NCBI GenBank assembly: GCA_031292515.1
Contig: JARLGZ010000279.1
Span: forward strand, 186,001-250,000
Length of the DNA stretch: 64,000 nt
DNA from: Puia sp.
GTDB taxonomy: Bacteria > Bacteroidota > Bacteroidia > Chitinophagales > Chitinophagaceae
Direction: 5' to 3'
The stretch's first letter is position 1; each line of letters starts with the position of its first letter. Below are positions 9,001 to 16,912 of the stretch, piece after piece. The notes below the pieces were generated by a model. It did not search any database. It was not told the origin of the DNA and saw only the letters and a program-made list of their open reading frames with translations. Both the position numbers and the translations under genes were made by a program.

Positions 9001-9597
9001 GTGAAACACTTAATACTTACAGGCGCCCTCTTCCTGGCCATAGCCTGTCACCAAAAAAATTCCACAAACGATGTTCGTGCCGGGAAAGGCGGGGCTGACA
9101 GCGCAAAAAAAGCCTTTTTCCCTGTCCTGGATTACCTGAACGGAGAGATTGCCTACGTAGACTCTACCCCGATAGCGATCTCGAAATATAATACAGAAGG
9201 GACAAAAACGGATTCCACCTTTATCAGCCCGCAGGAATTTCATCAACTCGCGCAGGAATTCATCGCGCCCGAATTGGACTCCGCTTCTTTCAACCGGGAA
9301 TATGAGGAGACCTCTTTCATGGACGAGACGACCAAACAGCTGACACTAACCTACTCCACCGGGAACGGGAAACTGACGGTACAAAGGGTCGATGTGCTCG
9401 CCAGACAGACAGATGACGGCGCCAGCAAAGTCTCCGGCATCTATCTCGAGAAACGGGAAAACAGGCACGATACCCTGGTCGTAAAAAAGATGTATTGGCA
9501 GCCTAAAAAACAATTCCAGGTAACGACGATGGCGGGTCCGAAAGGACAGGATACCCGGGTCCGTCAATTGAAAGTAGTCTGGAATATCAGGGAATAG
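9001..9597 (+). CDS. Predicted lipoprotein of unknown function
   Basis: 198 residues starting at GTG 9001. The N-terminus MKHLILTGALFLAIAC ends in a relaxed lipobox with Cys16, followed by a polar stretch. The rest is hydrophilic with several beta-strand-like segments (QLTLTYSTGNGKLTVQRVDV, GIYLEKREN, KKMYWQPKKQFQVTTMAGP) and no motif I recognise. It sits 22 bp after the anti-sigma/barrel gene and 15 bp before uvrC, so it is likely in the same transcript. It is a periplasmic or outer-membrane protein if the lipobox is used. Confidence 0.65.
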   Translation: MKHLILTGALFLAIACHQKNSTNDVRAGKGGADSAKKAFFPVLDYLNGEIAYVDSTPIAISKYNTEGTKTDSTFISPQEFHQLAQEFIAPELDSASFNREYEETSFMDETTKQLTLTYSTGNGKLTVQRVDVLARQTDDGASKVSGIYLEKRENRHDTLVVKKMYWQPKKQFQVTTMAGPKGQDTRVRQLKVVWNIRE

Positions 9598-9612
9598 ACA
9601 CAAGTATAAATC

Positions 9613-11466
9613 ATGGAACCTTCCGCCTTTCAACAGATAGCCCACACGATCCCCCCGGACCCGGGGATTTATAAATATTTCGATGAGAAAAAAGAATTGC
9701 TTTATGTAGGCAAGGCCAAGAACCTCCGGAAAAGGGTCAGTTCCTATTTCAACAAGACTTTCACTACCTATAAGACGTATGAACTGGTGCGGCGTATCCA
9801 TCACATCGAGTTCACGATCGTAAATTCCGAACAAGATGCCTTCCTGCTGGAAAACTCCCTGATCAAACAGTTCCAGCCCCGCTTCAATATCAACCTGAAA
9901 GATGATAAATCATACCCCTATATTGTCATCCGTAACGAGCCCTTCCCCCGCGTCTTCCTGACACGCCGCAAAATCAACGACGGCTCCGAATACCTGGGGC
10001 CCTTTACTTCCGTCGGAAAAGTCAGGGAGCTGCTCGATTTTGTAAAAGCAAACATCCAGCTGCGCACCTGTCAGCTCAACCTTTCGGAGAACAACATAAA
10101 AAAAGGAAAATTCAAGGTATGCCTGGAATATCACCTGGGCAATTGCAAGGGACCCTGTGAAGGCCTGCAGACCCCGGACGACTACCGGGAAGGACTGGCC
10201 TTGTTAAAAAATATTCTAAAAGGCAATCTCGGCCCCCTGGTACAGGAGTTCAGGAAAGAGATGAAAGAGCTGGCGGAGAAAATGGAATTTGAAAAAGCCG
10301 AGTTTGTACGTAAAAAACTGGAACATCTCGAGAGCTATCAATCCAGGTCCGTCATCGTAAGTAAGCACCTGACCCATGCAGACGTCTTCTCCCTTGCAAG
10401 GGAAGGCGACCTTGCTTATGTGAACTATCTGATGGTAGAGAATGGTACGATCGTACAGACCCATACAACGGAAGTAGAGACCCACCTGGAAGAATCGGAT
10501 GAAGAAGTGCTGGCCTTCAGCATAGCCAGCCTGCGCAGCACCTTCGATAGCCACTCCGGTGAACTGATCGTCCCTTTCCAGATCGAATACCCCGAAGAGG
10601 GTCTCCAGATTACGGTACCAAAGGGCGGAGACAAGAAGAAACTCCTGGAACTCTCCGAAAAAAATGTCGGGTATTTCCGGCAGGAGCTGAAAAAGAAAAA
10701 GACGCTTCAACTGGAAGGCCGCTCCGCCGACGATTATAGAAAACTTCTTTACAGGCTGATGGAAGACCTGCAATTGCCCGAGCTGCCTGTACACATCGAA
10801 TGTTTCGACAATTCCAATTTCCAGGGGAGCTTCCCGGTGTCGGCAATGGTATGTTTCCGGGACGGAGAGCCGAGCAAAAAAGACTACCGTCATTTCAACG
10901 TGAAGACAGTAACGGGTATCAACGACTTTGCAACGATGAAGGAAGTGGTTTTCAGGAGATACAAACGTCTCAGGGAAGAGCGGCAGGCCCTCCCGCAGCT
11001 CGTCATCATCGATGGGGGCAAAGGTCAGCTGCATTCCGCCATGGAAAGTATCCGGGAACTGGACCTCACCGGAAGCCTTACCCTGATCGGCCTGGCCAAA
11101 AATGAAGAGGAGATCTTCTTCCCCGGCGACTCTGAATCCTTGAAACTGCCTTATAATGGTGAAAGCCTCCAGTTAATCCGCAGGATACGGGATGAAGTGC
11201 ATCGCTTCGGAATCAATTTTCACCGCAGCAAAAGAAGCGCCGGAACCTTTGTCAATGAATTGGAAAAGATCCCAGGTATCGGCCAGACAACAGCCGATGC
11301 GCTTCTGAAAGCATTCCGCTCCATCAATAAGATAAGAGAATTGGATCTTCCCACCCTCGCCGAAGCCATAGGCCCTGCAAAGGCCCGACTGGTCCGGGAA
11401 TACTTCGATAGGCACAAACAAAAAAATGTTTCGGAAGACCCGGAAAACATAAGTGAAAACCCTTAA
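9613..11466 (+). CDS. uvrC: Excinuclease ABC subunit C
   Basis: The nuclease subunit of UvrABC nucleotide excision repair, making the 3' and 5' incisions around bulky lesions. The 617-residue product has the full architecture. A GIY-YIG domain lies at about 14-95 (PGIYKYFDEKKELLYVGKAKNLRK split as GIY and YVG). A UVR coiled-coil is near 205-240 (MEFEKAEFVRKKLEHLE). The UvrC RNase-H-like domain spans about 380-540 (HIECFDNSNFQG, VIIDGGKGQL, then DEVHRFGINFHRSKRSAG). Tandem HhH motifs follow at about 550-600 (IPGIGQTTADALLKAF). It follows the lipoprotein gene by 15 bp. Confidence 0.97.
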   Translation: MEPSAFQQIAHTIPPDPGIYKYFDEKKELLYVGKAKNLRKRVSSYFNKTFTTYKTYELVRRIHHIEFTIVNSEQDAFLLENSLIKQFQPRFNINLKDDKSYPYIVIRNEPFPRVFLTRRKINDGSEYLGPFTSVGKVRELLDFVKANIQLRTCQLNLSENNIKKGKFKVCLEYHLGNCKGPCEGLQTPDDYREGLALLKNILKGNLGPLVQEFRKEMKELAEKMEFEKAEFVRKKLEHLESYQSRSVIVSKHLTHADVFSLAREGDLAYVNYLMVENGTIVQTHTTEVETHLEESDEEVLAFSIASLRSTFDSHSGELIVPFQIEYPEEGLQITVPKGGDKKKLLELSEKNVGYFRQELKKKKTLQLEGRSADDYRKLLYRLMEDLQLPELPVHIECFDNSNFQGSFPVSAMVCFRDGEPSKKDYRHFNVKTVTGINDFATMKEVVFRRYKRLREERQALPQLVIIDGGKGQLHSAMESIRELDLTGSLTLIGLAKNEEEIFFPGDSESLKLPYNGESLQLIRRIRDEVHRFGINFHRSKRSAGTFVNELEKIPGIGQTTADALLKAFRSINKIRELDLPTLAEAIGPAKARLVREYFDRHKQKNVSEDPENISENP

Positions 11467-11605
11467 TCTGAGAGAAGCCAGCAGTATCTGAAGAGAGGAA
11501 GAGAGCAGAAATAGCAGGGGAGCGGAGGAAAGTCCGAAAAAATTCACAGGAAGCCCCGAAAAAGCGTTAGCCCACAAAAGACAAAACAGGAAGGGTATAA
11601 AAAAA

Positions 11606-11636
11606 GGGGCCCGGATAGACATCCAGCCCCGTTTTT
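11606..11636 (+). terminator. Probable terminator after uvrC
   Basis: A GGGGC/GCCCC stem (11606-11610 with 11626-11630) encloses a second GGAT/ATCC stem and is followed by GTTTTT. The 140 bp between the uvrC stop and this hairpin contain no gene that I can support. Confidence 0.5.
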
Positions 11637-11693
11637 AAAATCCAATATCCTATGAAAAACCATTGTAAAAGTAGTAAAACAATTCTATTAAAC

Positions 11694-11718
11694 AATACCC
11701 GCATTTGGGTATTTTTTA
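11694..11718 (+). terminator. Second weak hairpin with T-run downstream of uvrC
   Basis: A 7-bp inverted repeat (AATACCC 11694-11700, GGGTATT 11707-11713, 6-nt loop) runs straight into further T residues on the plus strand. It may back up the terminator at 11606. The rest of the 11467-11831 gap is AT-rich with no gene. Confidence 0.4.
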
Positions 11719-11773
11719 AAAAAACTAAAGCAAACTAACTAATTAACTTTTAACTATTTATCGTACGTTTTTT

Positions 11774-11808
11774 GCAATAAAAAAGGGTATCGTAAATCTA
11801 CGATACCC
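11774..11808 (-). terminator. Terminator of the gldKLMN operon
   Basis: A perfect 10-bp inverted repeat (11785-11794 with 11799-11808, 4-nt loop) lies 23 bp past the gldN stop. On the minus strand it is followed by a run of T, then ATTGC. This is a standard intrinsic terminator. Confidence 0.85.
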
Positions 11809-11831
11809 CGTTTAAAAATGGATTATTTTGC

Positions 11832-12863
11832 TTAGTACGACCAGAGATCCTGTTCGTAATTAAATATTTTCTCTTTCATGTTATCGCCTTCCAGCAACTG
11901 CAGGATCGGATCCCTGACATAGTCCTTAATCTCGAGATCACCCGGGTTGTCGAGGGTCGATTTTATGATCCGGCTGGCAAACATACGGCTTTCGAACAGC
12001 TCTTCCCAGCTCATCCTGGCGCCATAGTTCTTCCCGTTATAAGCCTCATACTTTGCCAGCATAGGCCTCAGATCGGGATAATACACCCAGAAGATCGGGA
12101 CGACCGCGCGGACCGAGCCATCGCTGTTCAGGAGGTTTATCTCGGGGGCGATACCTAGTATCCTTACGTGCAACCGGGAAGATTCCTTGTCAAACACCCA
12201 TTCTTCCTTGACCTGGTAACGCTCGATGGCGGTAGGGTCGAATTCCTTGCTGATCGTGGTATCGCGCATGATTCCTTTGGAGCCATCGGGATCTTTATCC
12301 AGATCGGCTACCTGTATCACCTTTGGCTTACCCACTACCATTTCGGCGATTTGCTTGAATGTATAAGGAGTCGTAAACCTGTCGTTAGAAGGGTCGAAGG
12401 CGGTGATTTCGCCGCTCTTGATGCCATAAAGCAGGATGTTGATGAACATCTGGCTGCCATTGTCTTCGATGGCTTTATACACGAAAGGAAGGTTCATCTT
12501 CTCATGTACGTCCAGCTCCCGCCATACACGCTGACGATAGACGGCATCGTCCTCCCGGATATGTTCATAAGCGAGGGGAGTACGATCCTTTACCAGATTA
12601 CGCTCGATAATGGCGTCATTTCGCAGAGACCTCCGGATCGTGTCCAGCTTGATATCCGCCTCAAAAGGCACTGCGGCAGGCTTTGCCACGGTATCTTTAG
12701 CGGCCACAAGAGAGGGATCGCTCGTCTTTTTGCTCTTAGTCACGGTTTTGCCTTTGGTCGTCCTCTTCTTCTTGGAACGAGGCGTCGTTTGGGCATCCGC
12801 GGTACCCACCGCCAGCGCGATCACCGTCGCCAACAGGCATAATCTGATAACACCGTTTTTCAT
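11832..12863 (-). CDS. gldN: Gliding motility / type IX secretion protein GldN
   Basis: The last gene of gldKLMN. GldN (PorN) is a periplasmic partner that forms the ring with the lipoprotein GldK under the outer membrane and receives energy from the GldLM motor. The 343-residue product has a signal peptide (MKNGVIRLCLLATVIALAVG, cleaved near ADAQ) and a Lys/Thr-rich linker at about 28-50. The GldN domain contains LVKDRTPLAYEHIREDDAVY, RVWRELDVHEKMN, the stretch around FINILLYGIKSGEITAFDP and VFDKESSRLHVRILGIAPEI. It is separated from gldM by 73 bp that hold a strong hairpin. Confidence 0.93.
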   Translation of the reverse strand: MKNGVIRLCLLATVIALAVGTADAQTTPRSKKKRTTKGKTVTKSKKTSDPSLVAAKDTVAKPAAVPFEADIKLDTIRRSLRNDAIIERNLVKDRTPLAYEHIREDDAVYRQRVWRELDVHEKMNLPFVYKAIEDNGSQMFINILLYGIKSGEITAFDPSNDRFTTPYTFKQIAEMVVGKPKVIQVADLDKDPDGSKGIMRDTTISKEFDPTAIERYQVKEEWVFDKESSRLHVRILGIAPEINLLNSDGSVRAVVPIFWVYYPDLRPMLAKYEAYNGKNYGARMSWEELFESRMFASRIIKSTLDNPGDLEIKDYVRDPILQLLEGDNMKEKIFNYEQDLWSY

Positions 12864-12894
12864 CTGAAAGAATTTATCTGATAAATTTTTCGAA

Positions 12895-12927
12895 AAGAGC
12901 GTCCCGGTTTTCAGCCGGGACGCTCTT
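12895..12927 (-). terminator. Intercistronic hairpin between gldM and gldN
   Basis: A perfect 13-bp inverted repeat (12895-12907 with 12915-12927, 7-nt loop) lies between the gldM stop and gldN start. On the minus strand only TTTT then CG follows, so it could be a leaky terminator or an RNA-stability element that sets GldN levels against GldM. Confidence 0.6.
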
Positions 12928-12936
12928 ATATTTGTT

Positions 12937-14520
12937 TTAATTCAATTTAAACACCAGCGGGCTTAGTTCACGGTTCCTTCCATCACGTCCGACCACATGG
13001 ATCTCATCGATAAACACGGTGGTTCCGGGCGAACATTTCGAAATCAGCGTAGCGGCGTTCCCCGAAAACCGGGCTCCGTCGTTGTTGGCTTGCTGATAGC
13101 TCGCAATGCTTCCGCCTACCGCTCCTACCTTAAAGCTGAGTACTTTAAAGGGAGATTCGAAGTCCGAGTTCTCCAGCCTGGCGAGCACCCCGCCATTGGC
13201 CTTGAATTCCGACGATCCCATCGAGCCGCCCGATTTCGCGCCTACGAAGGCGGTCGGGTTAGGCAGGTATTTTACACGCATCCCAAACTTGGCGATCTTA
13301 CCGGCAGAGTTGACGATGATATCGGCCGTACCAGGCGTGGTAGGCTTGGCAATATATTCATCCCCACCCGCCTTTTCGATCGTACCCTGTGACATGCTGA
13401 CACTGACCTTTTCAGCGCCTACGCTACCGCCGGAGATCGTCATCGGATTCTCTTCTCCGATATACAGCACGTTCATCTTCTTGAGGAAGACAGAGGCGCC
13501 GGAGGGCTGACCGACGGTGTATTTTACGATCTTGTCGATCGTGCCGATACTTCCATCGGGCTTCGCGTATTCGATTTTGACATCGTATTGACCGGTAGCG
13601 CTAACCTTCGTTTTAAAGTCAGCCGTCCCATCCGGACCCAATTCCTGTTTAGCACCATTGATATAGACAGTAGGTTTGGCGGCAGCGCTGAAGGCGCCGA
13701 TACCGGCCGTAACTTCCAACTCATCGCCAGGCATCAGGTAGGTGGCGTTGGTACCGACCAGGGGTTCAAACCTATCAAACACGATCTTCACTTCTCCGAT
13801 TCTTTTGTGCAGGTAATCGATTACCTGGGATTCTGAGTTCTTGATATCACTCTGAAACTTGCTGAGGATGGTCATGGCAGCAATGCTGGGAGTCATATGA
13901 AAATAGCTGATCGTCCAATCCTTGCCAGCGTCTCCGGTAGAGGTGTTGCCTGCCTCGGATTTAGGAGCTTTCAGGTCCAGGGGAAGTGTCTTTGCGAATA
14001 TCTCCTTTTGTGCCTTCAACTCAGCCTTTACATTCTCAGGCTGATCAGGGTATTGGGAGGGATCCAGCAAATTCAGCAAATCATCTTTATACTTGGTCAG
14101 CTTGCCATATAATATTTTTCCTTTCCCTTCGACGTCCATGATACGGGTCGGTGCATCGAGATCACCCTCGGTGAATTCCTTTACACCGTCATGAACCTGC
14201 GGATTGGAACCGTCGATCACTTCATTTTTTAGCGATTCGATATAGGTCGTCAGGTCTGAAGACATTTTTTTCGCGTCTTCTGCCTTAGGGGCCCAGATCT
14301 TCGCTGTAGCGGCTGTCTGGGGATCAGCGAGCTTTGCTTCAAAGGATTTGTAAGTCCTGTCGTTCTTTTGGCTGACTACGCCATTGGAAGTTTCGAGACT
14401 GGTATTCACGGTTTTAAAAGCGTTCAATACCTCCACCGATACATTCAGTGCCAGCAAAGCTGTAAGCACCAAATACATCATATTGATCATCTTTTGCCGT
14501 GGTTCTTTAGGTAAAGACAT
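12937..14520 (-). CDS. gldM: Gliding motility / type IX secretion motor protein GldM
   Basis: GldM (PorM) forms the periplasm-spanning rod of the proton-driven T9SS motor. The 527-residue product starts with the family N-terminus MSLPKEPRQKMINMMYLVLT, a single inner-membrane helix at about residues 13-33 with a basic residue just before it. A helical first periplasmic domain follows, then beta-sandwich domains typical of GldM (ATYLMPGDELEVTAGIGAFS, and the later ARLENSDFESPFKVLSFKV). The C-terminus ends near GRDGRNRELSPLVFKLN, where GldKN contact is made in the family. It is 70 bp downstream of gldL. Confidence 0.95.
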   Translation of the reverse strand: MSLPKEPRQKMINMMYLVLTALLALNVSVEVLNAFKTVNTSLETSNGVVSQKNDRTYKSFEAKLADPQTAATAKIWAPKAEDAKKMSSDLTTYIESLKNEVIDGSNPQVHDGVKEFTEGDLDAPTRIMDVEGKGKILYGKLTKYKDDLLNLLDPSQYPDQPENVKAELKAQKEIFAKTLPLDLKAPKSEAGNTSTGDAGKDWTISYFHMTPSIAAMTILSKFQSDIKNSESQVIDYLHKRIGEVKIVFDRFEPLVGTNATYLMPGDELEVTAGIGAFSAAAKPTVYINGAKQELGPDGTADFKTKVSATGQYDVKIEYAKPDGSIGTIDKIVKYTVGQPSGASVFLKKMNVLYIGEENPMTISGGSVGAEKVSVSMSQGTIEKAGGDEYIAKPTTPGTADIIVNSAGKIAKFGMRVKYLPNPTAFVGAKSGGSMGSSEFKANGGVLARLENSDFESPFKVLSFKVGAVGGSIASYQQANNDGARFSGNAATLISKCSPGTTVFIDEIHVVGRDGRNRELSPLVFKLN

Positions 14521-14590
14521 GGGTCAGTAAATTATTTATAAACTAATATGGGGTTTTCATTGGATTCAATAAAACAACGGTCGGGGCTTT

Positions 14591-15364
14591 TTACGCCTGG
14601 CGACCTTGCATGGCGCTCAGCATATTGCCGTATACATTATTCAGGTTGCCGAGGTTCTTAGCCAACAGCGCAATCTGTTCCTGGGTCTTCTTGGCATCGG
14701 TCACGCTGCCCTGCATCGTCTCAGAGGCCTGCACCAGGTTGCCATAGAAATTGTTCATCGCCTTCAGGTGATTGTTCGTATCCTGGAGCTCCAGTTCATA
14801 GATCGCATTCAGCGAGCCTAAGTTCTTGGTCAGGACTTGTACCTGGCCGTGGAACTGCTTGGTGCTCTCTGCAGCTGCGTTGAGGCTGGAGATCGTATTG
14901 GTAGCATTCTGGTAAGCGCCTTTCATGCTATCCAGGGCTACGGCAGCTTCTTTTGTCTTGTTGGTGTAGTCCGTGGTAGCTGCCAGGGCGCCGGAAACAT
15001 CGCTGATCTTTTCTACCGTGGTACCGAATTTCTTAAATCCATCGCTCAGACGGCTCAGGTTGGCCGGGGTAATATCGGCTTCCTGCATCATCTTATCCAT
15101 CTTATCCAGGGCAGGGTTACCGCTGGTTCCGCCGGCCAGTTTGGGCAGGGCTTCTACCAGGGCATGCATTTCGCCGCCGGGAGGGGGTAAGAAAGCATAA
15201 ACCAGGAAGATCAGGGCCTCTGTTAACAGACCGGCCGTCAGGAAGAAGTTGGCATACTTGGTATGCAGGATCTTTTGAAGGGCCCCGAAAATAACGACGG
15301 CGGCGCCTACGCAAACTATAATGTTAATTAACCGTTCTGTTGATTTTGATACTCCAGCGCTCAT
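14591..15364 (-). CDS. gldL: Gliding motility / type IX secretion motor protein GldL
   Basis: GldL (PorL) is the inner-membrane stator-like partner of GldM and carries the proton path. The 257-residue product has two helices at about 13-32 and 38-59. A glutamate lies inside the second helix (Glu49 in LLTEALIF), matching the functionally important membrane Glu of the family. The rest is a long Ala/Asn/Gln-rich cytoplasmic coiled-coil region with near-repeats (KNLGSLNAIYELELQDTNNH and KNLGNLNNVYGNML). It is followed by gldM after 70 bp and preceded by gldK at 130 bp. Confidence 0.95.
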   Translation of the reverse strand: MSAGVSKSTERLINIIVCVGAAVVIFGALQKILHTKYANFFLTAGLLTEALIFLVYAFLPPPGGEMHALVEALPKLAGGTSGNPALDKMDKMMQEADITPANLSRLSDGFKKFGTTVEKISDVSGALAATTDYTNKTKEAAVALDSMKGAYQNATNTISSLNAAAESTKQFHGQVQVLTKNLGSLNAIYELELQDTNNHLKAMNNFYGNLVQASETMQGSVTDAKKTQEQIALLAKNLGNLNNVYGNMLSAMQGRQA

Positions 15365-15494
15365 AGTTGTAATTTTAATTTGTTTTTTAATGGTTTTACA
15401 AGGGGTTAAGGAAAGAGAGTTACTGTTGATTTTTGTTAATAATTCAAAATCAAAAACGATTATTTCCGAAAAAAATTTTATGCCTGCTAACTAT

Positions 15495-16778
15495 TTATCT
15501 GCGGCCGCCGGTTATGGTAGGAGACAGGTCAATAACGCACCGGAAACCGATGTATGACTTGGCCGTATCCTGGTACTCATAGGTACGGGTGCTGGTCTGC
15601 AGGAAATACCCCACATCTTTCCAGCTTCCGCCGCGGATCACTTTACGCTTCATACGGGGAGGATCTGTATCCTTCGCGTTATACCGGATATCCGGGTTCA
15701 TGTCATGCGAAAAATTATAGGAACCTTCGTAGTAAAGGGAAGAGGTCCACTCGGCCACGTTGCCCGCCATGCAATACAGACCGAAATCATTGGGCCAGTA
15801 GGCGTCCGCGCGTACCGTGTAAAATCCGCCGTCTTCGGGATAGTTCCCGCGTCCGGGTTTGAAATTGGCCAGGAGACAGCCTTTCTTATTTCTCAGGTAG
15901 TAATTACCCCAGGGGAACATAGATTGTGAACGACCGCCACGGGCAGCATATTCCCATTCGGTCTCCGTAGGCAGGCGGAAATCGGATTCGGTCGCCTTGT
16001 GCTGCCTTTCGAGGTTGGCATTCAGCAGATGTGTCCTCCACTCGCAGAAAACCGTTGCCTGGCTCCAGTTCACCCCGACAACCGGGTAGTTGCCAAAAGC
16101 AGGATGCGAATAATAGCGTTTGGTCATCGGCTCGTTATAGGAATAGCTGAAATCGCGGATCCAGACCAGCGTATCGGGATAGACCTTTACGGCTATTTTA
16201 CGGATGAACTGGGAACGGGGCTTGCCTTCATTGCTCTTTTTGGCAGCTTCCTTCAGGTCGAAGGTTTCGGATTGATAAACGAGTTTTGCCGGATCCATCT
16301 CCTGTTTTCCGAAAATACGATTGTCGGGAGAGACCATCAGCGCGTTGACTTTTTCGACAGTTGCCTTGTCACCCCATTTGATAGTCTGGGCTTTTTTCCA
16401 GTCGATGGAAAAACGGCCATCGACATCCTTACCATACTGCATCATCGTAGCGGCAATCGAGTCCCTGACCCAATTGGTGAACTGACGATACTCGTTGTTG
16501 GTGATTTCGGTGGCATCCATCCAGAACCCGTTTATCGATGCCTGCCTGTTACGGGCAGTATACGCGAAATTCACGTCTTCGTCGCTGGGTCCCATGTGGA
16601 AAGTTCCCGGGGGTATGTATACCATCCCGATTGGCTTTGTGAGGTTGTACGCTCCTGCGGGCGATACGCCATGCAGTTGTCCGTCATCGGGTAATCCTTT
16701 GGATTTACCTATTTTACAGCCGGTCGTCATCAGAATAACAACCAGTGCGATCAGACTGGATAGGTTTTTCATTTTCAT
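15495..16778 (-). CDS. gldK: Gliding motility / type IX secretion lipoprotein GldK
   Basis: GldK (PorK) is an outer-membrane lipoprotein that forms a periplasmic ring with GldN. From the ATG at 16778 the product has 427 residues. The signal peptide ends MTTGC with Cys21 as the lipid site, then an FGE-sulfatase (SUMF1-like) fold: VYIPPGTFHMGPSDED, NGFWMDATEITNNEYRQF, PVVGVNWSQATVFCEWR, RLPTETEWEYAARGG, NVAEWTSSLY and VIRGGSWKDVGY. The longer frame to 16820 was rejected. A promoter at 16828-16858 would leave almost no leader, and the extra residues damage the signal peptide. Confidence 0.95.
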   Translation of the reverse strand: MKMKNLSSLIALVVILMTTGCKIGKSKGLPDDGQLHGVSPAGAYNLTKPIGMVYIPPGTFHMGPSDEDVNFAYTARNRQASINGFWMDATEITNNEYRQFTNWVRDSIAATMMQYGKDVDGRFSIDWKKAQTIKWGDKATVEKVNALMVSPDNRIFGKQEMDPAKLVYQSETFDLKEAAKKSNEGKPRSQFIRKIAVKVYPDTLVWIRDFSYSYNEPMTKRYYSHPAFGNYPVVGVNWSQATVFCEWRTHLLNANLERQHKATESDFRLPTETEWEYAARGGRSQSMFPWGNYYLRNKKGCLLANFKPGRGNYPEDGGFYTVRADAYWPNDFGLYCMAGNVAEWTSSLYYEGSYNFSHDMNPDIRYNAKDTDPPRMKRKVIRGGSWKDVGYFLQTSTRTYEYQDTAKSYIGFRCVIDLSPTITGGRR

Positions 16779-16827
16779 AATATTAAAGGGTATTGGGCAT
16801 AAAAAATGTTTTCGCAACATCGAGTTA

Positions 16828-16858
16828 CAAGTTTAAAATTAAATATCCGAAAGTCAAA
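16828..16858 (-). promoter_or_regulatory. Bacteroidota-type promoter of gldKLMN
   Basis: On the minus strand TTTG (16855-16858) is separated by exactly 19 bases from TAAACTTG (16828-16835). This matches TTTG-N19-TAnnTTTG with one mismatch. It lies about 50 bp upstream of the chosen gldK ATG. Confidence 0.7.
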
Positions 16859-16912
16859 GCTTTCAGGATTGTAAATTTATTAACGGGTAACAGGACAATA
16901 TTATTGTCCTGT

